In this document: positions 43,880 to 52,363 of the stretch, piece by piece | Numbering within the stretch: position 1 is the first letter of the stretch | Layout of the letters: every line of letters starts with the position of its first letter | NCBI GenBank assembly: GCA_002366795.1 | Contig: DFBX01000032.1 | Location: forward strand, 1 to 64,000 | DNA from: Rhodobacteraceae bacterium UBA3069 | GTDB lineage: Bacteria > Pseudomonadota > Alphaproteobacteria > Rhodobacterales > Rhodobacteraceae | Direction: 5' to 3' | Length of the DNA: 64,000 bases | Program-made: the position numbers and the translations under genes | The notes under the pieces: generated by a model | What the model saw: the letters and a program-made list of their open reading frames with translations, nothing else | Told to the model about the DNA's origin: nothing | The model's database searches: none

Positions 43880-45457
43880 TCAGACCCCCAGCAGCACCCG
43901 CGCCGCGCGGGCCAGCACGATCGGGTCCAGATCGGTGCGCGCCACGGGCGGCGGCGGATCGCAGCGCCCCGTCAGCGCCGCCACCGCCGTTCGGGCCGAG
44001 CGTACCGAATATTCCACGGTAAACACGCAATCGCGCGGCATCTCGCAATATTGGCCCAGAATGGCAAAGTTGCGCGCACCATGTGGACGCACATCGGGCC
44101 GGTCGCCGGGTTTGCGCGGCATGAACTGACTGGTGATAAAGGGCATTCGGCAGGGGATGACCGATGCCCCGTCAAACCATTTCACCTGCTCGGGCGTCAG
44201 GTGCAACTGGCCGCACAGCTCTGTAACGATCTCGTTCCCAGTGGCCTGCCACATGGGTTTCTTGACGAAATCGCCAAGCAGGTCGCCGCGCAGCCCATAG
44301 CCCCAGACCACGTATTTGCCATGTTTCTGGCCGCGGAAATGCGGCTGGTGGAACAGCACGATGGACAGGGTCCAGCCCGATCCGGCAAAGGTGACAAGCC
44401 CACCGGTGCCAGTGCGGTTGCCGGTAAAATCCTCCATGAATTCAAAGAAGTCCGGCCCTTCCATGGTCAGCGTGAAAGAATGCCACGCGGTTTTGTCGGT
44501 GTCGGTGCAAAAGGCCTCGGGATGGCCGAACCCTTCGTGTTTCGCGGCCAGCTTGCGCCACAGCGCCCGTGCGCCGCCCATGTGGTCATCAAGGCTGGGC
44601 GCTGTGTCGTTCGTCCCCAGGACCGAGGCATCCGTCATCGACCCAAGCGTCAGATAAATGCGATCCCGCGCGCCGATCTGCACGGCAGAGCCATCATCGA
44701 AAGCCAGCGCGGTGATGGCGCGATCCTGCCGCGTGCCTTCGATCGTGACATCCACCACCTGCGCGTCCAGCCGGACCTGAACGCCCCGGTCGCGCAGCCA
44801 TGTCACGATGGGCGCGATCAGGCTGTCATACTGGTTATAGCGCGTGCGCAAGATACCCGCGATGCGGGTAAAGCCGGGGAACAGGTGGATGAACCGCCGC
44901 AGGTAGCGCCGCATTTCGGCCAGCGAATGCCATGGCTGGAACGAGAACATGGTGGACCACATCAGCCAGAAATTGCTGTCAAAGAACGAGGGCTTGAACC
45001 AGCTTTCGATGCTTTGATCGCCATGGCTGCGTTCGGAATGCACGATCAACCGGTTGATATCGACGATGTCATGGGCGCTTGGCGTCAGGTCATACCGGCC
45101 CTCGGCAGGGGCGCCATCGCGCACGAGGCGGCAATTGGACGATCCCCGCACTATCTTGTTGAAAGCCATGATATCGCCCTTCACCGACAGGTCGGGATCG
45201 TCCGCCGAGGGGATGCTGTCCAGCAGATCAAAAGTTCAGGCGAAATGCTCTTCGAACATGCGTCCGCTGCGGGTCAGGTATCCGGCCTCGGCCTCGCCCG
45301 ATCCGTCCAGCGACCCGCCGGCCTGCCCCAGCTGTTCGTAGATCGTGATATGCTTGCCCTGAACCCCCGCATCGCGGATCAGGAACACCGCAGCGACCAA
45401 GCCGGCAATGCCGCCGCCGACGATGTGATGCAGCACCTGTGTTTCGTCCGCTGACAT
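43880..45457 (-). pseudogene. ohyA: Oleate hydratase interrupted by an in-frame UGA
   Basis: A 525-codon reading frame of the oleate hydratase (10-linoleic acid isomerase, FAD) family, which adds water to the 9-10 double bond of oleic acid. The N-terminal FAD motif (HHIVGGGIAGLVAAVFL), GQAGGSLDG and the long C-terminal part (FNKIVRGSSNCRLV, WLMWSTMFSFQPWHS, RMPFITSQFMPRKPGDR) are in one frame, except for a single TGA at 45236-45238 after MFEEHFA. The frame continues directly as TFDLLDSIPSADD. Relatives carry a cysteine at or near this position, so a TGY-to-TGA change is the likely cause. Unless UGA is read through, only a 73-residue peptide results. ATG at 45457 is the start. Confidence 0.8.
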
Positions 45458-45578
45458 GGCTTGCTCTCGCTTGCCCTCCGGTTTTGTGATGTCACCAGAT
45501 GCTACCATGGGGCGGGTCGCGCCGTTTTGACCACGATCAATACCGGTCCGGCAGGTGGCGTTACAGGCGTAGCCCCGC

Positions 45579-46457
45579 CTATTCCACCGGCCGCACGTCA
45601 ACCGATTGCGTGTTCACCTGCCCGCCAGAGGCGCGCAGATGGCCGATCACCGGGCTGACATCGGCATAGTCGCGCCCATATCCCGCCACGATATGATCCG
45701 CCGAGGCCAGCGTCGCATTGGTCGGGTCATATTCGATCCAGCCTTGCGCCGCGCCGCACCACGCCCGCACCCAAGCGTGCATCGCATCGGCCCCGTCCAG
45801 GCGCGGCGCGCCCTTGGGTGGCAGGGTGCGCAGATAGCCGCTGACATAGCCCGCCGGAATGCCAAGCGCGCGCAGGCCAAGGATCATGATATGGGTGAAA
45901 TCCTGACAGACCCCACCGCGCAGGCGGAAAGCGTCCAGCGGGTCGGTTTCCACGGTGGTCGCCTGCGCGTCGAACGTCATTTCCGCGTGCAGCGCCTCGC
46001 CCAGCCGGATCACCTGCTGCGCGACCGACCCCTTGGGATCAACCGCCGCGCGTGCGAATGCCTCTATCTCGGAGCTGTCGCGCAGGCGCGGCGAGGGGCC
46101 GATGAAGTGCATCGGTGACGCCGGACCCAGATCGCTGCACTGGGCCAGTTCCCGCGCCAGCGCCATCCCGCTGGAAGAGACATCCAGAAAGGCCGGCGGC
46201 ACGGCCACTTCGACCCGGCAGGTCAGGCCGATCACCATGGCCGAATGGGCTCCGAAATGCGCGACCGAGGTAAAGCGATTGCCAAAAAAATCGGCCATCT
46301 CGAACTGTTCGTCAGGGCGCGGGGTGACCTCTAACCGGTGGGCGGTCAGACGTTGCGCGCCCGCGTCGCCGCGCGGCGTCACGCGGATCAGGTGGCGGCT
46401 TGGCCCGGCGGGTTGTTGATAACGATGCGCGATTTTCAGATCGATGTCATAGATCAT
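45579..46457 (-). CDS. Transglutaminase-like cysteine protease family protein
   Basis: A 292-residue protein with an N-terminal transglutaminase-associated beta domain (HRYQQPAGPSRHLIRVTPR) and a papain-like transglutaminase domain. The triad is Cys184 in GGVCQDFTH, His227 in MHAWV and Asp244 in EYDPTN. It is the third gene of the DUF2126 / ATP-grasp-alpha-E / transglutaminase operon, starting three bases after the ATP-grasp stop. In comparative-genomic work these families are predicted to form a peptide-ligating and peptide-cleaving system. No signal peptide is visible, so it should act in the cytosol. Confidence 0.85.
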   Translation of the reverse strand: MIYDIDLKIAHRYQQPAGPSRHLIRVTPRGDAGAQRLTAHRLEVTPRPDEQFEMADFFGNRFTSVAHFGAHSAMVIGLTCRVEVAVPPAFLDVSSSGMALARELAQCSDLGPASPMHFIGPSPRLRDSSEIEAFARAAVDPKGSVAQQVIRLGEALHAEMTFDAQATTVETDPLDAFRLRGGVCQDFTHIMILGLRALGIPAGYVSGYLRTLPPKGAPRLDGADAMHAWVRAWCGAAQGWIEYDPTNATLASADHIVAGYGRDYADVSPVIGHLRASGGQVNTQSVDVRPVE

Positions 46458-46460
46458 GGG

Positions 46461-48851
46461 TCACACCAGGTGCGCTGCGGACAACAGGTCGGACAGGTCC
46501 CAAACCTCGGCCCGCATCACCTCGAATTCGGCCGGATCGAACCCGTCGGCATGGCTGACGGCAAGCCGGGTTTCCAGTTCCAGCGCCTTGCGGGCCAGAT
46601 CGCTCAGCACATGGGTGCCCTCGTTACCGGGCAATTCGGCGATATGGGTGCGCGCGCGGCTAAGGTGATAGCGAAGGGCACGCGGGTTGCGGTCATCCAG
46701 CCCCAGAATATCAATGACCGAGGCCGCGCTGGCCGAGATCGAGAACCGCCCACGATGCGAGATCACGCTGTCGCCCAGTTCCAGCGCCAGGTCCAGCGCC
46801 CCGTAGGGCGCACCCTCGCGCGACAGCGCGGATAGCACCGCACACATATTCGCGGCCCGTTCGATGGAAATGCCAAGCGACAGGAACCGCCACCCCAGCG
46901 AGCGATACATATTTTCATGCATCAGTCCGGCAAAACCGCTGACCTGGCGCAGGATCGCGCTGATCACCGCGGGTTTCTCGTCATCGGGCACGGATCGGCC
47001 CTGCATCTGGCGGCAGCTGCGGGTCAGATCCTTCAGCGCCACCATCCCGTCGGGCGAAAACCGGTCGCCCACCTTGCCCGCCGATTGCAGCGCGCCCTCC
47101 AGCGGCTGTTCAAACAGGGTGGCCATGGTCGCGGCCTCGGGTTTTGCCCCTGCCATCAAGTGCTTGCGCAGATATGCCAGCAAGGGGCTGTCATGGTTGA
47201 CCCCGTCACGCACCCGCGCGTAATAGGCGCGGAACAGGCGCATGTTCAGATCGGCCCGTTCGATGTAGCGGCCCATCCAGTAAAGGTTGTCCGCCGCACG
47301 GCTGGGCAGAACATCGGACAGCGGGTCGGATGCGGCGTGATCGGCAAGCAGACTGGCGCGTTCAACCGGCGTGTCACTGCGGACCCAGACATCGGCCACG
47401 CGCCCGCCACGCTGCATGGCGATGGCGGCGGCGTCGCCGCCCGCGCTGACCCGCGCGTAGCCGCCGGGCATGACCTGCCATCCGTCCCGCGTGCGGCCAA
47501 GGAATACGCGCAGGCACATGGGGCGCGGAACCAGCGCGCCGTTTTCCCACACCGGCGACGTGGACAGCGTCACGGTTTCCTGCCCCACCAATTCGCGCCC
47601 CCGCGTGGCCAGCAATTGCGAAATAGCGGTGTCTTTTTGATCCTCGAAGGCGGTGGGTATCATTACCCCGCCCCCGTCCGACATCAGCGGCACGGTGGAA
47701 AAGGTCGACCCGACCATCATCTTGGCGCGGTTGGCGATCACATGGGCCTGTTCGGCGGGCTGGCCACACCACCATGTTGCGATATTGGGCAGGGTCAGTT
47801 CCTCGCCGCGAAGGGCCTGCGCGATCTTGGGCAGGAATGCCATCAGCGCGCGGGTTTCCAGCACCCCTGCCCCCAGCGCATTGACCACATTCAAGGTGCC
47901 GCCGCGCACGGCCTCCAGCATCCCCGGCGTACCCAGTTGTGAGGCCCCGTCCAGTTCCAGCGGATCGCAGCGCGTGCTGTTCAGCCGCCGCCACAGCAGC
48001 GACAGCGGTCTCGGCCCTGCCACGGTGCGCACCATCGCGGCCCCGTTCTGGATTATCAGGCCTTCGCCTTCGACCAGCAGCAGGCCAAGATAGCGGGCCA
48101 AGTAGGCATGCTCGAAATACCCCTCGTTCATCGCGCCGGGGGACAAAACCGCGATCTGCCCGCCATTCGGCCCGCGCATATCCTTCAATGATTGCTGGAA
48201 ATCCTGATAAAACCCGGCCAGCCGGTGGATATTGGCCTGCGCGAAATAGCGCGGGAAAACGCGGCTCATCGCGACGCGGTTTTCAATTGCGAAACCGGCA
48301 CCGGCGGGGGTTTCGATCAGGTCGCTGATCACCCACCAACGCCCATCCGGCCCGCGCCCGATGTCGAAGGCAAGGAAATTCAGGTAGTTGCCGCTTGCCG
48401 GCCTGACCCCCATCAGCGGGCGCAGCCACGCGGGGTTCTGCGTCAGCAAGCTGGCTGGCAGATGCCCCGAGGCCACCAGCCGGTTTTCGCCGTAGATATC
48501 GCGCACCACGTCCTCCAGCAGATCGGCGCGCTGGATCAGCCCTGCTGAAATCTTGCTCCAGTCCGCATCGTCCAGAAGGACGGGCATGTGGCTCAGCGGC
48601 CAGTCGCGTTCGGACGAAACGCTTTCGTCATATTGCCGGAACAGAACGCCCGCATTGCGCAGGTATTCATCGCCCCGCGCGAACCGGCGGGTCAACTGCT
48701 CGGCATCAAACCCCGCCAGATGGTTGATGAAATCGGCCCAGACCGGGCGGATGCTGCCATCGGGGTGCAGCAATTCATCCCGCCCACCAACGCGGCTGCG
48801 ATAGGTTGCAAGAAACCCGTCAAGGTCTATGGGCGCGGCGCGATCTTCCAT
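46461..48851 (-). CDS. Circularly permuted ATP-grasp fused to alpha-E domain
   Basis: A 796-residue fusion. Residues 1 to about 480 form a circularly permuted ATP-grasp type 2 ligase (WWVISDLIETPAGAGFAIENR, VLSPGAMNEGYFEHAYLARY, LPNIATWWCGQ). From about residue 495 an alpha-E helical domain follows (SRAADNLYWMGRYIERAD, SLGISIERAANMCAVL). The two are usually encoded by adjacent separate genes, but fusions are known. The ATP-grasp is expected to form amide bonds using ATP, possibly making a peptide tag. It lies nine bases after the broken DUF2126 gene and three bases before the transglutaminase gene, so the three are one transcript. Confidence 0.85.
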   Translation of the reverse strand: MEDRAAPIDLDGFLATYRSRVGGRDELLHPDGSIRPVWADFINHLAGFDAEQLTRRFARGDEYLRNAGVLFRQYDESVSSERDWPLSHMPVLLDDADWSKISAGLIQRADLLEDVVRDIYGENRLVASGHLPASLLTQNPAWLRPLMGVRPASGNYLNFLAFDIGRGPDGRWWVISDLIETPAGAGFAIENRVAMSRVFPRYFAQANIHRLAGFYQDFQQSLKDMRGPNGGQIAVLSPGAMNEGYFEHAYLARYLGLLLVEGEGLIIQNGAAMVRTVAGPRPLSLLWRRLNSTRCDPLELDGASQLGTPGMLEAVRGGTLNVVNALGAGVLETRALMAFLPKIAQALRGEELTLPNIATWWCGQPAEQAHVIANRAKMMVGSTFSTVPLMSDGGGVMIPTAFEDQKDTAISQLLATRGRELVGQETVTLSTSPVWENGALVPRPMCLRVFLGRTRDGWQVMPGGYARVSAGGDAAAIAMQRGGRVADVWVRSDTPVERASLLADHAASDPLSDVLPSRAADNLYWMGRYIERADLNMRLFRAYYARVRDGVNHDSPLLAYLRKHLMAGAKPEAATMATLFEQPLEGALQSAGKVGDRFSPDGMVALKDLTRSCRQMQGRSVPDDEKPAVISAILRQVSGFAGLMHENMYRSLGWRFLSLGISIERAANMCAVLSALSREGAPYGALDLALELGDSVISHRGRFSISASAASVIDILGLDDRNPRALRYHLSRARTHIAELPGNEGTHVLSDLARKALELETRLAVSHADGFDPAEFEVMRAEVWDLSDLLSAAHLV

Positions 48852-48860
48852 TGGACCATG

Positions 48861-51800
48861 TTAAAGACCCGATCTGCGCCGCAAATCAAGCGTCATCGGG
48901 AATTCGGGATGCGGCAATTCGGGCGCGGGTTCATAGGCATCCGTGCTGTGGCCGTGGGCCTCGAACCGCGACAGACGGCGGGCTTCGGCCTCGTTTCCGT
49001 TCACGGGGAAGGTATCGAAGCTGCGCCCGCCGGGGTGGGCAACGTGGTAGCGGCACCCGCCCAGGGCGCGCCCTGTCCAAGTGTCGTATATGTCGAAGGT
49101 CAGCGGCGCATCGACCTTCAGCACCGGGTGCAGCGATATCGGCGGCTGCCACGCCTTGTAGCGCACCGCCCCCACCCGTTCGCCGGACCCGCGCGTGCGC
49201 GTCAGCGGCACCATGCGGCGGTTGGCCGTAACGCGGTAGCGATCGGGGTTGGGGCCGGTCAGCCGCACCTGCAACCATTCCACGGAACTGTCGGTATAGC
49301 GCACCGTACCGCCGATCGCACCGGTTTCACCCATGACGTGCCACGGCTCCAACGCCTGGCGCAGTTCCAGCGTCATGCCCTCGTATGTGACCTCTCCGCA
49401 GAAAGGAAAGCGGAATTCGGCCTGCGCCTTGAACCAGTTCGGATCCAGCGGCAGGTCGTGCTGGGACAGATCGTCCAGCACATCCAGAAAATCTTCCCAT
49501 ATGAAGGCGGGAAGCATGAAACGGTCGTGCAGCGCCGTGCCCCATCGGGTCAGTTGCCCCGAAACGGGCGCTTCCCAGCAGCGCAGGATGATGGCGCGCA
49601 ATAGCACCTGTTGCGCAAGGCTCATCCGCGGGTTGGGGGGCATTTCAAAGCCGCGAAATTCGACAAGGCCCAGCCGGCCGGTCGGCCCGTCGGGGGAAAA
49701 CAGCTTGTCGATGCAGATTTCCGCGCGGTGGGTGTTTCCAGTGACATCGATCAGCGAATTGCGCAGCAGGCGGTCGGTCAGCCATGGCGGCGGCACCTCG
49801 CCCTGTTCGGGGGGCCAGATCTGGTCCAGCGCGATTTCCAATTCATAAAGGCTGTCGTGGCGCGCCTCGTCAATGCGCGGGGCTTGGCTGGTCGGGCCAA
49901 CGAACAGGCCCGAGAACAGGTAGGACAGGCTGGGATGGCGCTGCCAGAACAGGATCAGGCTTTTCAGCAGGTCGGGCCGGCGCAGGAAGGGGCTGTCCAG
50001 CGGGGTGGCCCCGCCAACGACCACGTGATTGCCGCCACCGGTGCCGGTGTGGCACCCGTCGATCATGAATTTATCCGCGCCAAGGCGGCACTGGCGGGCC
50101 TGTTCGTAAACGGTTTCGGTGGTGTTCACGCAGTCACGCCAGCTGGCGGCGGGGTGGATGTTCACCTTGATCACACCGGGGTCGGGGGCGACGCGGATCA
50201 CCTCGATCCGCGGATCGGATGGCGGCGCGTAGCCTTCAATCAGCACGCGGCAGCGGGTGGATTTGGCGGCCCGCTCGGTGGCGGCGATCAGCTCCGGACA
50301 ATCCTCCAGCGTCTCGACCGGGGGCAGGAAGACGCAAAGCCGACCATCGCGCAGCTCGACCGAGATGGCGGTGCGAACGCGCCCCGCAAGATCGCCCATG
50401 GCCTTGTCGGCCAGTGTCTGTTCGACACGGTCCTGCCCGGCGGGGGCGGATGTGCGGCTGGTGATGGCCTGCTGCGGTTCAGGCGGGGGGGCTGTCGGGC
50501 AGCGGTTCGCGCGGGATGGTCGGGTCTTGCGGGTTGATGAACGGGTAATCGCTTTGCGGGATATGCGGCAGCGTGCCCAGCGGAAGGCGATAGCCCACGG
50601 GGCTGTCACCCGCGACCAGAAACACCTTGCCGCGTCGCAGGTTCCAGACCTCGGACATCCAGCGGCTTTCGGCGCGTGCCTGCCAGCGCTGCACCGGCAG
50701 GACATATCCCGCCGGCGTGGTCAGCCCGCGTTCGAACACGCGGGCGATGCGGGCGCGTTCCTCGGGGTCTTTCAGCCTGGAGTTTTCAGGCGTCACGTTT
50801 TTGGGCAGGTTTCCTTCGCGGATGATCCATTCGGCGGGGCCTTCGAAGGCGGGCAGCACGTTTTCGGACGGCACCGAAAGCGTGGCCGCGATGGCAGAGA
50901 GCAGCGCCTGCGCGTCTTCGGGGCCGACATCCTCGTTCGTGTCCTCATGCGCGAACAGGTCGGGATTGTGCCAGATCGGCTTGCCGTCCTTGCGCCAGTA
51001 TAGCGAGAAGGTCCAGCGCGGCAGGGTCTCCCCTAGATACCACTTGCCCTGCCCGTAATGCAGCAGCCCGCCCTTGGCGAAACTTTGGTCCAGCCGGCGG
51101 ATCAGCTTGTCGGCCAGTGCGCGTTTGGCGGGGCCGACGGCATCGGTGTTCCATTCTTCGCTTTCGAAATCGTCGATCGAGACAAACGTGGGCTCGCCGC
51201 CCATGGTCAGGCGCACATCGCCCGCCGTCAGCCGGGTGTCGATCTTGTCGCCCAGCGCGTTCAGCCGGTCCCAGTCGGCATCGGAAAACGGTTTGGTGAT
51301 GCGCGGGTGTTCGGCGGTGCGGCGCACCTGCATGTCAAAGGCGAATTCCACATCGGCCGCCGAGGCAACGCCGGAAATCGGCGCGGCATTGCTGTAATGC
51401 GGGGTTGCGGCCAGCGGGATATGGCTTTCCCCTGCAAACAGCCCCGATGTCGGGTCAGACCGACCCAGCCCGCGCCGGGCAGGTATACCTCGACCCAGGC
51501 GTGCAGGTCGGTGAAATCCACATCGGTCCCCGAAGGGCCGTCCAGCGCCTTGAGGTCCGGTTTCAACTGAATCAGGTAGCCCGACACGAACCGCGCGGCC
51601 AGACCAAGGTTGCGCAGGATCTGCACCAAAAGCCACGCGCTGTCACGGCACGACCCCGCAGCGCGGCCAAGCGTTTCCTCGGCGGTTTGCACACCCGGCT
51701 CCATTCGGATTTCATAACTGATGTCGGCGGACAGGCGGCTGTTCAGCGCCACCAGAAAATCCACCGTGACCATCGGATCGCGCGGGATCGAGGCAAGGTA

Positions 51801-52187
51801 ATTTGTCAGCAGCGGACCAACCGGATCGGCACGCAGATAGATGGTTAGGTCATCCGCAATCTCGGGCCCATATTCGAAGGGGAATTTCTTGGCCGTATCC
51901 TCGACGAAGAAATCGAACGGGTTGTAGACGGACATATCCGCGACCAGGTCCACCTCGATCTTGAATTCGCGGACGGGTTCGGGAAACACGAAGCGCGCCA
52001 GCCAGTTGCCATAGGGGTCTTGCTGGTGGTTCACGAAATGCCCCGCCGGCGACACCTTGAGCGAATGCGAAATCACTCTTGTGCGTGAATGCGGCGCGGG
52101 GCGCAGGCGGATCACCTGCGGGCCGAGCGTGACCGGGCGATCGTATTTGTAATGGGTAAGGTGATAGACGCTTGCGGTGATCGATAT
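48861..52187 (-). pseudogene. DUF2126 transglutaminase-like protein, broken
   Basis: A giant transglutaminase family protein of about 1109 residues, found with ATP-grasp/alpha-E genes. The N-terminal part (HLTHYKYDRPVTLGPQVIRL, GSCRDSAWLLVQ with the catalytic Cys, DLHAWVEVYLPGAGW) is a bacterial transglutaminase. The C-terminal part ([45 protein letters not shown]) is DUF2126. Lesions: a one-base deletion near 51453 (GWVGL then DPTSGLFAGE); a shift in a run of seven C near 50485-50491; and a start codon that reads ATA at 52185-52187, although AGGAGA stands at the right distance before it. Three lesions, one not in a homopolymer and one a substitution, point to a decayed gene. Confidence 0.8.
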
Positions 52188-52276
52188 TGGGGTCTCCTGA
52201 CCGGTCCATGTTGGCCGCCCGCCAGCAAAGCACAATGATATTCGCCGCCTCCTGCCCGTAATTCGGGCATATCGCC

Positions 52277-52313
52277 AAAAAAAACAGGCCCGGCGCAAAC
52301 AGCGTCGGGCCTG
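52277..52313 (-). terminator. Factor-independent terminator of the RTX gene
   Basis: On the minus strand a 12-base stem with one mismatch, CAGGCCCGACGC against GCGCCGGGCCTG (plus-strand positions 52285-52296 and 52302-52313) over a five-base loop, is followed by eight T (plus-strand A run 52277-52284). It lies about 50 bases after the RTX stop. Confidence 0.85.
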
Positions 52314-52363
52314 CCATGTTTTTCGTAGCCGCGCCGCGGATAAGCGGCGCGGGTCTGTGCCGA

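Noticed and set aside
45236..45238. Selenocysteine codon in oleate hydratase
   Set aside because: No convincing SECIS loop and no known selenoprotein in this family. Kept only as a check, with nonsense mutation preferred.
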